From assembly GCF_002926065.1 (NCBI RefSeq), contig NZ_PREZ01000006.1:62001-126000 (forward strand): a stretch of 64,000 nt of DNA, given 5' to 3'. The stretch is from Jeotgalibacillus proteolyticus. Lineage in GTDB: Bacteria > Bacillota > Bacilli > Bacillales > Jeotgalibacillaceae. This document shows positions 36,059 to 44,864 of this stretch, piece after piece. Numbering within the stretch: the first letter of the stretch is position 1; each line of letters begins with the position of its first letter. The position numbers were made by a program, and so were the translations under genes. The notes beneath the pieces were generated by a model, which saw only the letters and a program-made list of their open reading frames with translations, was not told the origin of the DNA and did no database searches.

Positions 36059-39000
36059 GTGAAAAAAACAATCGTATATTTTTCTATACCTTTATTACTA
36101 CTTATCACCCCTTTTATCTTGTGGAATATTCAGCAAAAAGAAACTCTCCAAGTCACCATAATTGATTACACAGTCCCGGATGAAACCTATAGAGAACACC
36201 ACAGCCTCACGTGGCTGCTAAACTACTTCCGCTTTGAAAACAACGAAGGCGAAAGCTACGATCCGAAAGTAGATTACTATGGATTTGTTTCCGATGAAAC
36301 GAAGGAGGAGTATACTATTCGTTCACTCCCCGAAAACCTTAACGACCCAAACCTGATTTATATTGCTGATACCTATGGAGTAAACGAGGATGAGCTTGCA
36401 TGGACAGAAGCAGACTCATCTGAAGGTCCACCAACACGTCTTTACGGGGGGATGGATCAGCAGGAATGGACGGCTGTCAAAGAAAAGGTCGTCACAAGCT
36501 TCACGGATCTTGTTGTTGAATTTAATTCCTTCGCTTCCCCGACTGAAGAAGCTGTCAGAAGGGATGTAATGGAATTTTTAAACGTTGAATGGCAAGGGTG
36601 GATTGGGCGTCAATTCCCTTCTCTGGATAAGGAAAACGGGGAGGTGCCTGACTGGGTAATAAAACGTTACGAGAAAGATGAAGACTGGGCTTTTACTGGT
36701 GCCGGTTTTGTTTTGCTTAATGAGCTGACCGATGAAATCGTTGTTCTGTCAAAAGAAGACCTGACAGATACAGCACTCCGTTTTATGCTGACTGAGGAAG
36801 GTCAGGAGCTGTTTGGATTTGAACAAAGCTCTGCTTACCCTTACTGGTTTGATATCATTCAGACGCAATCAGAAGAGCAGATCCTTGGAAATTATGAACT
36901 GAAGCTGACAAAGCAGGGAGAAAGTAAGTTAAATGAAAAAGACCTCCCCTCAACTTTTCCTGCAATCGTCCATCACACAGTCAACCAGTCAAACGTTTTT
37001 TACTTTGCAGGGGATTTCGCTGATACAGCAAAGGTGCCGGGCTTTTATCAATATACTGGACTAGCAAAGATTTTCTCTTTTATTTCACTTGAGTCCATTT
37101 CACCGGAAAGAAGTTTTTTCTGGAAAACCTACACGCCGATTATGGATAAAGTTTTTAGTCTCGCTAAAGAAAAGGAGGAGACGATAGCCAATAACAAGCC
37201 AGTCGTTTCTCAGGCTGTTGAGGACAGCATTTCCTACCCTGCACGAATTAATGAGCAGGCTTATGAGGTGTACCAGGACGGGGAATGGGTGCCTATCACC
37301 CTAAAAGGAGTGAACCTTGGTATGGGAAGGCCAGGTGCTTTTCCTGGTGAAGCAGCTATCTCAAAAGATGAATACACAAGATGGTTTAAGCAGATTGGTG
37401 AGATGAACGCCAATGTTTTACGTGTTTACACGCTCCATCCACCGGGGTTTTATGAGGCGCTGTATGAATATAATCAAGCTGCCGATGAGCCGCTTTATTT
37501 GCTTCACGGCGTTTGGATTGATGAGGAGCCACTGGAAGAAACTCTTGACGCATCGGATGAAGAAATCACCTCTGTCTTTCAGGAAGAAATGAAGAAAATT
37601 GTCGATGTTATTCACGGAAATGCGGTTATTGCCCCTCAGCAGGGACATGCTTCAGGCGCCTACCATAAGAATATTTCTCCTTATGTAATTGGATGGGTCC
37701 TTGGCATTGAATGGTATCCTTTTATGGTCGATCAGATGGTCCAGGATTACCCTGATCCAAAGCAATACAACGGCAGCTACGTTTACACAGAGAATGCCAA
37801 TGCCATGGAAGCCTGGATGGCTCAGCAGCTCGACTTTATCACAAGCTACGAGGTCGATGAATATAGCAGCATGAGACCGTTAAGCTTCACGAATTGGGTA
37901 ACGACAGATAATATTGATCAACCTGCTGAACCAAGTGATCAGGAGGATCTTGCGACGGTCGATCCAAATCATATTCACACAAAGGACGACGCAGAGCATG
38001 TAGGGATGTTTGCCTCCTACCATGTGTATCCGTACTATCCTGACTTTTTAACGATTGAAGAAAAATACACAGAATTTATCGACCACCGCGGGGAGAAAAA
38101 CAATTACGCCGGCTATTTGCATGATTTAAATGAATCTCATGAGATGCCAATTCTAATCGCTGAATTTGGCATTCCTGCTTCCAGAGGAATGACACATAAA
38201 AACCCATTCGGCTGGAATCAGGGCTTTATTGAAGAGTCCGAACAGGGAGAAATTCTGACCCATCTATACGAGGACATTCTGCACGAAGAGATGCTTGGGG
38301 GACTGATTTTCACCTGGCAGGATGAATGGTTTAAACGAACATGGAACACAATGGATTACGACAATCCTGACCGCCGCCCTTTCTGGTCAAACGCCCAGAC
38401 GAATGAGCAGCAATTCGGCTTGCTCAGCTTTGACCGGCTCAAGGTTAAACTGAACGGAGAAGATGACTGGGAGGAAGGAACCGTCCTTTATGAAAAAGAT
38501 AATGGAGAGCTGCAGGAGCTCTCAGTGGATCATGATGAGCGCTATTTATACATCAAAGCTCAAATGGAGGACACATCCGAGGATTTCTGGAAGGTTAATG
38601 ACCTGAACCTTTATTTTAGCGTTCGGGAAGATGCTGGCGTAATGATAAACGATGTTTCAGCAGAGCCAATGCCTTCAGACTTCCGTTTAACAATTGAAGA
38701 CCAATCCTCTGCAAAGCTTGAAATAGCAGGAGATTATGATTCTTTCTTCTATGATTATGCTCACCGACTAGAAATGATCGAGGCAACACCTGATGAGCTG
38801 GAGAATAAAGATAAAGAGTTCCATCCGATCCGTCTCGCCCTATCAAAAGAGCTAATACGTCCTGATACAGGGGAAGTGTATCCGTTTGATGCCTATGAAA
38901 CCGGTATTCTTCGATTTGGGATCGGCGACCCGGCCCACCCCGACTATGATTCGCTTTCGGATTATTATTTTACTGAAGTGAATGGAATTGTAGAGATTCG

Positions 39001-39265
39001 CATTCCATGGATGCTGTTAAATGCGAAGGATCCAAGCAAGAAAGAGTTCTTCGGAGATTTATGGAAGGACGGAATTGATGCATCGCTGACAATTGAAGGA
39101 ATTGACGTGGCAGCAGCAATTGAACAAAATGGCAGGGTCACAGATGCATTCGATACAGCTTCGCTTCAACGATACACTTGGGAGGATTGGGATCTTCCAC
39201 GATCTCAAGAGCGTTTAAAGCCCTCTTATAAGATTATTCAGGAGTTCTTCTCGTCTCTTGAATAA
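36059..39265 (+). CDS. Membrane-anchored TIM-barrel glycosidase-like protein of the exopolysaccharide locus
   Basis: This protein of about 1068 residues starts with a signal anchor (MKKTIVYFSIPLLLLITPFI). Residues from about 20 to 370 form an unrecognised extracellular region. The middle, about 405-770, resembles a GH2/GH5-type barrel: KGVNLGMGRPGAFPGE, NVLRVYTLHPPGFYEAL, VIGWVLGIEWYP, PILIAEFGIPASRG with a candidate nucleophile Glu, and LGGLIFTWQDEWFKRTWN. The last part, about 790-1068, is strand-rich and may bind carbohydrate. The start is GTG at 36059, because GGAG lies eight bases before it; the ATG at 36044 has no ribosome site. It converges on the glycosyltransferase operon, so it probably trims or processes its polymer. 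No activity can be assigned from sequence alone. Confidence 0.75.
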   Translation: MKKTIVYFSIPLLLLITPFILWNIQQKETLQVTIIDYTVPDETYREHHSLTWLLNYFRFENNEGESYDPKVDYYGFVSDETKEEYTIRSLPENLNDPNLIYIADTYGVNEDELAWTEADSSEGPPTRLYGGMDQQEWTAVKEKVVTSFTDLVVEFNSFASPTEEAVRRDVMEFLNVEWQGWIGRQFPSLDKENGEVPDWVIKRYEKDEDWAFTGAGFVLLNELTDEIVVLSKEDLTDTALRFMLTEEGQELFGFEQSSAYPYWFDIIQTQSEEQILGNYELKLTKQGESKLNEKDLPSTFPAIVHHTVNQSNVFYFAGDFADTAKVPGFYQYTGLAKIFSFISLESISPERSFFWKTYTPIMDKVFSLAKEKEETIANNKPVVSQAVEDSISYPARINEQAYEVYQDGEWVPITLKGVNLGMGRPGAFPGEAAISKDEYTRWFKQIGEMNANVLRVYTLHPPGFYEALYEYNQAADEPLYLLHGVWIDEEPLEETLDASDEEITSVFQEEMKKIVDVIHGNAVIAPQQGHASGAYHKNISPYVIGWVLGIEWYPFMVDQMVQDYPDPKQYNGSYVYTENANAMEAWMAQQLDFITSYEVDEYSSMRPLSFTNWVTTDNIDQPAEPSDQEDLATVDPNHIHTKDDAEHVGMFASYHVYPYYPDFLTIEEKYTEFIDHRGEKNNYAGYLHDLNESHEMPILIAEFGIPASRGMTHKNPFGWNQGFIEESEQGEILTHLYEDILHEEMLGGLIFTWQDEWFKRTWNTMDYDNPDRRPFWSNAQTNEQQFGLLSFDRLKVKLNGEDDWEEGTVLYEKDNGELQELSVDHDERYLYIKAQMEDTSEDFWKVNDLNLYFSVREDAGVMINDVSAEPMPSDFRLTIEDQSSAKLEIAGDYDSFFYDYAHRLEMIEATPDELENKDKEFHPIRLALSKELIRPDTGEVYPFDAYETGILRFGIGDPAHPDYDSLSDYYFTEVNGIVEIRIPWMLLNAKDPSKKEFFGDLWKDGIDASLTIEGIDVAAAIEQNGRVTDAFDTASLQRYTWEDWDLPRSQERLKPSYKIIQEFFSSLE

Positions 39266-39285
39266 ACGTGCAGTGAACCGGGTTT

Positions 39286-39351
39286 AAGAGGGTGAGACAC
39301 ATTTGTCCCACCCCCATTAAATAAAAAAGAAGCCTAAATGGCTTCTTTTTT
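39286..39351. terminator. Double terminator between glycosidase and glycosyltransferase genes
   Basis: The first hairpin (GGGTGAGACA with TGTCCCACCC, about 39290-39315) is part of a tail fragment of the dispersed repeat that begins with GCAGTGAACCGGG at 39270. The second, AAAAAAGAAGCC with GGCTTCTTTTTT (39323-39351), is a perfect 12-bp stem whose end overlaps the glycosyltransferase stop codon. Confidence 0.88.
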
Positions 39352-40762
39352 ATGTTGAAATGCCTTTTCGATTCATATTTCCCCAGTCTGATTTCTTCGT
39401 GAAGGCAAGAACCAGCCCTTCACAACGCCACCATACGAGCATCGGCCGATACCAGAAGGCTTCTGTTAACGCCCAGAAGAAAAGAACGACAAGACTGTAG
39501 ACATCAGGGTATTTATGATAGGTCCACTCTTCAAGCAATACAGCCAGTGAAGATAGCAGTGAACCATACATGACAGTTACCAAAAACATAACGGCAGCAA
39601 TTTCGATGGAAACAAATGAGAATACCAGACCAAGGATAATGACGATGTAGCCAATCATTTCAAACATCGCGCTTAAAAGCTCTACAAATAAATAGTAGGG
39701 CATGGAAAACATCCCGATCCCTCTATATTTAGGGTTAAAAAGCATTTTTTTGTGAGTCCAGAGGGTTTCAGCCAAGCCTCTTTGCCATCGCTTTCTTTGA
39801 GAGCGAAGAGACGCCAGAGTGGAAGGTGCTTCTGTCCAGCAGACTGGATCCTGAATGTATTCAATCCGCTGGTTGGATTTTTCTTCCTTGATGGAACGGT
39901 GCATCCTGACAATCAGCTCCATGTCCTCTCCCACAGTATTGGTATTGTAGCCTCCTGCTTTAATGACACGGTTTTTTTCAAAGACGCCAAATGCTCCTGA
40001 GATAATCAGCAGGATGTTCATTCGGCTCAAGCCAAGCCTTCCAATTAAAAATGCTCTGAAATATTCAATGATCTGCATAACGACGATTGGCTGCCTTGAC
40101 AGCGCCACTTTCTCAACCTCACTTCGTGTTATGGTTGAACCGTTAGCGATCCTGACTGTTCCCCCTGTAGCTGTAACCTGGCCATTTGAATCAATGATCG
40201 GCTTCATCGTTTTTAACAGCGCGTCCCGGTCTAAAATGGAGTCGCCGTCAATCGCCGAAAAATAAGGGTAGCGGGAAAAGTTAATCCCTGCGTTTAGTGC
40301 ATCCGCCTTTCCTCCATTTTCTTTTACCAGGAGAAATAGATGAGGATACAGTTTTGATTGAAATGCTTTATTAACCTGTTTAGTGGGAAAGTATTTTCGT
40401 ATAGCCAGTTCAATTTCCACCATTTCAAATTGGTCAATAACCTTTTTGCTTGTCGCATCCTTTGAGCCATCATCAATAACCACTACCTCAAACTGAGGAT
40501 AATTTAAGCTCAGCATTGATCGGACTGTGCTGACTACACCAACCTCTTCATTGTATGCTGGGACGAGAACAGAAACAGGAAAGGTATCCTTATTTAGCGA
40601 AAGCCCCTCCACATGCTCCTTCTGATTCAGCTGTCGTTCCTTTCTGATCTGGGGACCTGCGATGGTAAAAAGAATGATATAAATGAGGGCGACTACCGTC
40701 ATGTAGGCAATGACCAAAACAGCCATCCCTTGAACAATCCATTCAATCCATACCTCGTTCAT
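39350..40762 (-). CDS. Family 2 glycosyltransferase, processive polysaccharide synthase type
   Basis: This 470-residue membrane enzyme resembles BcsA/PgaC/hyaluronan synthase catalytic subunits. One N-terminal membrane segment (about residues 10-32) precedes the GT-A domain: VIDDGSKDAT, DGDS as metal-binding DxD, GEDMEL as catalytic base region, and QRKRWQRG, the Q-x-x-R-W motif of processive synthases. Three to four C-terminal membrane segments would form the export channel. No PilZ domain is present, so c-di-GMP control, if any, must act through a partner. Its start overlaps the HEAT gene stop by one base. The sugar used is unknown. Confidence 0.88.
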   Translation of the reverse strand: MNEVWIEWIVQGMAVLVIAYMTVVALIYIILFTIAGPQIRKERQLNQKEHVEGLSLNKDTFPVSVLVPAYNEEVGVVSTVRSMLSLNYPQFEVVVIDDGSKDATSKKVIDQFEMVEIELAIRKYFPTKQVNKAFQSKLYPHLFLLVKENGGKADALNAGINFSRYPYFSAIDGDSILDRDALLKTMKPIIDSNGQVTATGGTVRIANGSTITRSEVEKVALSRQPIVVMQIIEYFRAFLIGRLGLSRMNILLIISGAFGVFEKNRVIKAGGYNTNTVGEDMELIVRMHRSIKEEKSNQRIEYIQDPVCWTEAPSTLASLRSQRKRWQRGLAETLWTHKKMLFNPKYRGIGMFSMPYYLFVELLSAMFEMIGYIVIILGLVFSFVSIEIAAVMFLVTVMYGSLLSSLAVLLEEWTYHKYPDVYSLVVLFFWALTEAFWYRPMLVWWRCEGLVLAFTKKSDWGNMNRKGIST

Positions 40763-41805
40763 TAGGAGACCCCCGCCTTCATTGTTTTCATCTGTTTAGC
40801 CATATCTCTTGCGTAAGGATCCTCATGTGTTGCTGCTGCAAACTCAAGAAAAATTTCTCCATCTGGAAGTTTTTTAATCGCCTCGCAGGCTGCAAAACGA
40901 ACCCACCAGACAGTATCACTTGCAAGCTTCAATAGATCATCCCTATATTCTGACAGCCTCATAATACCAGCGAGCCTGGCAGCATACATTCTTTCCTCCC
41001 AGTGTTCTGAGGTAAAAAGAATTTTAATGTATTCCTGGTCGGAGCAATATTGAAAGAGACATAAACTGCGAAGCGCCTTAAGACGGAATTCCTTGTTAGA
41101 GTCCTTTAATTTACGTTCGATAAAAGGGAGATAGCCATAGTTTCCTGATTCACCGCAGTAGGCAATAAAGGCTTCCTGCAGGGCTATCGGTATCGTATTT
41201 TCTTTTTCAAGCTCCACCACAAGATCATTAAAAGCTTCAAAGGGCAGAAGGCGGAATAATTCCTTAAAAACTCCGATGGACAGGGCTTCCTGCTTTACCA
41301 GATACTCCATTAGCCGCTCGTCATGGAAAGAGGCCAGGACCCGCAATGTTTGTCTATACTCTTCATCCGCTGCTTCCTGTTTACTCAGGTGACTCCACAC
41401 AGTCTCCTTTAAGGAAAGCATTCTGAAATCCTCAATAAAATAAAGAGCGTTCACCCGCTCAGACCATGCCCCCTTTTCCAGCCTCATTCGGTAAATATTA
41501 GCCAAATGAGTTTCTGCAACAAGCTGAATTCGATTTTTTTCCAATACAGTTATCGTATTCTCGGAAAATCGGCTTAATAGTCGTTCAAGAACCTCCTGCT
41601 TTACCCTTTGAGACTTAGGCAGTTCAGGCTCTTTCTCCGCCTCTCCGGTAAGAAAGGCAAGATAATCAGCGATAATGCTGTGATATGCTTTATTTGTTCT
41701 ACCTTCAAAGTTCAGCTGTCTCTTTTTGGTAATGAGTAAATAAACTAACAACATAAGCTGGATGGAAAATAAAGCAGCAGCCACCCATAGAACAGTCCCG
41801 ACCAT
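40762..41805 (-). CDS. Membrane-anchored HEAT-repeat protein
   Basis: This 347-residue protein has one N-terminal membrane helix (about residues 3-25) and a cytoplasmic domain of alpha-helical HEAT-like repeats, clearest in the last 150 residues (EFRLKALRSLCLFQ, EERMYAARLAGIM, WWVRFAACEAIKKL). Such domains are scaffolds for protein contacts. It overlaps the signalling gene upstream (TGATG) and the synthase gene downstream (TAATG), so the three are made in fixed ratio. It may link the signalling protein to the synthase. No catalytic motif is seen. Confidence 0.82.
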   Translation of the reverse strand: MVGTVLWVAAALFSIQLMLLVYLLITKKRQLNFEGRTNKAYHSIIADYLAFLTGEAEKEPELPKSQRVKQEVLERLLSRFSENTITVLEKNRIQLVAETHLANIYRMRLEKGAWSERVNALYFIEDFRMLSLKETVWSHLSKQEAADEEYRQTLRVLASFHDERLMEYLVKQEALSIGVFKELFRLLPFEAFNDLVVELEKENTIPIALQEAFIAYCGESGNYGYLPFIERKLKDSNKEFRLKALRSLCLFQYCSDQEYIKILFTSEHWEERMYAARLAGIMRLSEYRDDLLKLASDTVWWVRFAACEAIKKLPDGEIFLEFAAATHEDPYARDMAKQMKTMKAGVS

Positions 41806-43421
41806 CAGGAAAACGTTCTTTCTGTCATACGATCAATTTTTGAGGCCACTTCCTGAACATTAAATGGTTTCATCATAAAATCATCCACTCCTACTGCTAA
41901 TGCCTGTGTGATTTCCGATTCTCCCTGCCTTGGGACAAGCAGACAGATAAGAATATTTTTACCGCCATACCGCTCCCTCACCTCTTTTATTACCTCCAGT
42001 CCATTCATTTTAGGCATAACCCGGTCAATTAATATCATGTACTGCTGGTCCTTTCTGTACCAATCACTTTCAAGAAATGAGATTCCATCCTCAAATGTTT
42101 TAATAGTCATAGACTGTACATTTACTTCTCTTCTTTTCGTAAAGTGATGCTTCAGAAGTTCCCTTACAATCTGATCGTCATCTACAACAATGAGATTCAA
42201 TTGCCCCTGCATATAAGACTCAGATTCTTCTTCCTCATATAAAACGGTTTTACTTCGTCCCGTTTCTTTTGCATGAAAAAGTGCTTTTTTCGCCTGAACG
42301 GTAATTTGACCCTCTAAAAGGCTTGTTTTACCGGCAATGGATAAAAGGCCTGCAGAGAAGGTTACCCCGCATTTTTGGGTGAAGGCCTCACGCCATTGAT
42401 CTAAAAAGGCTAAAGCCTCCTTAGCGCTCTTGCCTGGCAGGACTACAGCAAATTCTCCACCATCACTGCGGAATATCTTATCTTCAGGCTTTTTCATTTG
42501 TAAAAATAGACGGACAAGTTCTCTTAAAACTTCATCTCCGTGGGCATGACCCCGTTTTTGGTTAACGGAATAAAAGAAATCAAGATCGGCTAATGCAAAT
42601 GAAAATCTTGCCGATTCACCTAATTTAATTTTTTCCAGCTGATCAAGCATTTCAGGCTCAAGAGCATCTTTTTTATAAGCGCCCGTTAAATAGTCTTTTT
42701 GAATATGCCGAAGAATGTTCTCCCGCTGCATCAGCCGGTTCCTGAGAAAGGGAACAAAAACAGAAGGATTGATTGGCTTGCCGATAAAATCCAGCGCACC
42801 AAGCTCATAGGCTTCAATCCTGTGTTCAGTTGATCCTTCACTGCTTACCATGACAATTGGGATTAAGTCCTTTTGTGCTTTACTGATGATCTGGTTAAGC
42901 AGAGGCAAGCCGCCTCCATCAGGAAGCGTGTTGCTTACAACAATGACACCGGGGTTTATTTCATAAAAAAGCTCCAGCCCTTTTTCTCCTGTCACTGCAG
43001 TGACAACCTGAAAGTAATTCCCCTTCAGCACAGCTTTAACCGAGGAAACAAATTCAAGATCATCATCGATAATCAGAATCGTAGGTACATCCTGGCTTGG
43101 AACGCTATCGATTGCGGCAGCTGTCTCTAAATGAATAGAGGGAAGGTCTCCCCCAGCAGATTCATTTTGAATCCTTTCAGTCAGCTGTGTCCATTTATCC
43201 TCTTTCCAGAGCTGATCTGATTCTTCATCCAAATACGCAAGATTTTTTTCAGCTTCTTTGGAAAGCTCCTCCATTCCAATTGTACCGGCTGTTTCCTTTA
43301 CGCTTTCAAAAAATTGAAAAAGTTCATTTTCCTGCACGGCTTTTCTGTCTGACCATCCTGAGATCGTTTTTTCAATTCGTTCATACATTAATTGTTTATA
43401 TTTTTCTAGCACTTTTATCAC
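41805..43421 (-). CDS. HPt-REC-GGDEF-REC signalling protein with degenerate motifs
   Basis: This 538-residue protein has an N-terminal helical HPt-like region (about 1-100), a receiver (about 112-230), a GGDEF domain (about 240-400) and a second receiver (about 412-535). In the first receiver the expected phospho-acceptor Asp is Ser (VIVVSNTLPDGGG), so it is probably not phosphorylated. The GGDEF signature reads DGGEF instead of GGDEF/GGEEF, and the inhibitory RxxD is KPED, so cyclase activity is doubtful and a c-di-GMP sensor role is possible. The second receiver keeps Asp (LIDRVMPKMNG) and Lys (KPFN). It is the first gene of the synthase operon. The start is GTG at 43421 or possibly 43412, which has better spacing to AGGTG. 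Confidence 0.87.
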   Translation of the reverse strand: MIKVLEKYKQLMYERIEKTISGWSDRKAVQENELFQFFESVKETAGTIGMEELSKEAEKNLAYLDEESDQLWKEDKWTQLTERIQNESAGGDLPSIHLETAAAIDSVPSQDVPTILIIDDDLEFVSSVKAVLKGNYFQVVTAVTGEKGLELFYEINPGVIVVSNTLPDGGGLPLLNQIISKAQKDLIPIVMVSSEGSTEHRIEAYELGALDFIGKPINPSVFVPFLRNRLMQRENILRHIQKDYLTGAYKKDALEPEMLDQLEKIKLGESARFSFALADLDFFYSVNQKRGHAHGDEVLRELVRLFLQMKKPEDKIFRSDGGEFAVVLPGKSAKEALAFLDQWREAFTQKCGVTFSAGLLSIAGKTSLLEGQITVQAKKALFHAKETGRSKTVLYEEEESESYMQGQLNLIVVDDDQIVRELLKHHFTKRREVNVQSMTIKTFEDGISFLESDWYRKDQQYMILIDRVMPKMNGLEVIKEVRERYGGKNILICLLVPRQGESEITQALAVGVDDFMMKPFNVQEVASKIDRMTERTFS

Positions 43422-43506
43422 ACCTTTTAAAGAATATATGTCTTTAAGGGGGCACTTAATCTATCTATTTTATCATGTTCGCCGGGAGAATACGAAAACA
43501 AAAATA

Positions 43507-43536
43507 GCACAATCTCCCAAAATGAGAGGATTGTGC
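43507..43536 (-). terminator. Terminator after the TIM-barrel gene
   Basis: GCACAATC pairs with GATTGTGC, and on the minus strand TATTTTTGTTTT follows. It separates the group at 43.5-45.4 kb from the signalling-HEAT-synthase operon, which must then have its own promoter in 43422-43500. Confidence 0.8.
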
Positions 43537-43539
43537 TTG

Positions 43540-44361
43540 TTAATATCCTATTGATTTCCAGCTATCTAAGTGATGAATAGCCAGTCCGCCAAATCCCGGT
43601 TGGCGGCAAAAGTAGTTCGCCACGAGCGAAAGCTCATGATTCATATCAGTTTCTCTTTTATTTATAAAAGAAACATGATCTCCTTCATTTGTGTAATCAG
43701 TTTCAACACCAATAATCAACTGCTTTTGCCAGTTGCCCGCAAATGTAATTTTATTTTTTACAATCTCAATGATTGCGGATGCCTGATTACGGTATGCCAT
43801 AATTGTTACACGATCAGTATTGGCGATTACCCACTCGGCAAGATTTCCCCTGCCAAAATGATTCTCATAGAAGATCTCGTCAAACCAAAACGGGATATCG
43901 GCTTCCAGCACAAGATTCATGGACTCTGTGTCCTTTTTTGCTTTTGTCAGCAGCGTCTGGTAGGAATGAATGGCTTTTGAGTGGTCCTCTGTCCAGCCCT
44001 CCGTTAAATAAGGCTCTACATCTAAATGAACGCCTGCAAACCATTCAGGTTTATCAGATTTTACCTGGTAATCACGCAGCCAGGCCATTAATCGGTTTTG
44101 CTGGAGAAGCTCCTTTGACTCAATCCAGTCCTCCGCGCCATCGAGAGCATAAACAGCCGTGCCTATTTGTCCGGCTTTCTTTATAAATTGCTGGTAGAGT
44201 TCATGAGGCAGTGTCTGGTCAATTTGAAGCCAGATATTCACCAGTTGCTTTTTATTAATAAAAGAAAGCAGCTCGTGCTCTTTTTGTATAATAGCTGTTG
44301 GATTCCAAATCCAGGTCGCTTTAATAAAAGAACTATTCAGAGTGCTCGCTTTATCCAACAA
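43540..44361 (-). CDS. Predicted TIM-barrel glycosidase-like protein
   Basis: This 273-residue protein shows the strand pattern of an alpha/beta barrel: ATWIWNPTAI at the start, GVHLDVEPYLTEGW with candidate acidic catalytic residues, LVLEADIPFWFDE, DRVTIMAYRN, and LIIGVETDY, ending in GLAIHHLDSW. The D-V-E-P and M-A-Y-R segments are reminiscent of GH18-like barrels. No signal peptide is found, so a cytosolic or non-classical location is implied. The start is TTG at 44361, overlapping the end of the preceding small gene with a weak ribosome site, so translation may be coupled. Family not identified with certainty. Confidence 0.7.
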   Translation of the reverse strand: MLDKASTLNSSFIKATWIWNPTAIIQKEHELLSFINKKQLVNIWLQIDQTLPHELYQQFIKKAGQIGTAVYALDGAEDWIESKELLQQNRLMAWLRDYQVKSDKPEWFAGVHLDVEPYLTEGWTEDHSKAIHSYQTLLTKAKKDTESMNLVLEADIPFWFDEIFYENHFGRGNLAEWVIANTDRVTIMAYRNQASAIIEIVKNKITFAGNWQKQLIIGVETDYTNEGDHVSFINKRETDMNHELSLVANYFCRQPGFGGLAIHHLDSWKSIGY

Positions 44362-44578
44362 GCATTTTCAGCTTAACAGCTCGCTGCTCCTGCTCTTCTT
44401 CTGAAGCAAGGTCATACTTTTTCAATAAATGAAAGAGCTCATTTAGGTCTTCCTGTGACACATCTTGTTTTAAAAAAACCAGAGTGCTTTGGTACAGCTC
44501 TTCAGATAGAAATCTGTGCTGGCTTTCAAGCTTTGATTTAGTGTCTTCCTTCGTATGGTCAATCGAGCATTTTCCCAT
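44351..44578 (-). CDS. Small hypothetical helical protein
   Basis: This 75-residue acidic and lysine-rich protein is predicted to be all-helical (LNELFHLLKKYDLASEEEQEQ). It has a single Cys near the start and no membrane segment. AAAGGA lies eight bases before ATG 44578. Its end overlaps the TTG start of the TIM-barrel gene. I do not recognise it. Confidence 0.7.
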   Translation of the reverse strand: MGKCSIDHTKEDTKSKLESQHRFLSEELYQSTLVFLKQDVSQEDLNELFHLLKKYDLASEEEQEQRAVKLKMLVG

Positions 44579-44618
44579 CTACTCATTCCTTTCTCTATTA
44601 CTGTCTATAGAATCAATC

Positions 44619-44864
44619 TCAGATAAAAAATACTACCTGTAAAACCACCAGCCCCGCCGCTCCAATAACCGGTGCAACTTTTAAGGTTATCATTCCAGAT
44701 GAAGTGGATACAAGAGAATCAAACGGATCCTTTGCCGGGGAAGCCAAAAAGCGAATGAAGCGTGACCATCTGTCCGGCTTCCTGTCAAAGTCAGGGACGT
44801 CAACGTGATATTCAGCTAATTTAGCTCGCAAATGATCTTCTTTTTTTAGCGGATCATGATCCAT
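44619..44864 (-). CDS. Small membrane protein downstream of the sigma region 4 gene, anti-sigma-like by position
   Basis: This 81-residue protein has a charged cytoplasmic N-terminal part (about residues 1-50, DPLKKEDHLRAKLAEYHVDVPDF) and one C-terminal membrane helix (about 60-81). That layout, and an 11-base overlap with the preceding sigma region 4 gene, resemble a small anti-sigma factor with an N-terminal domain inside and a membrane anchor. No zinc-binding HxxxCxxC motif is present. The function is inferred from position only. Confidence 0.65.
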   Translation of the reverse strand: MDHDPLKKEDHLRAKLAEYHVDVPDFDRKPDRWSRFIRFLASPAKDPFDSLVSTSSGMITLKVAPVIGAAGLVVLQVVFFI

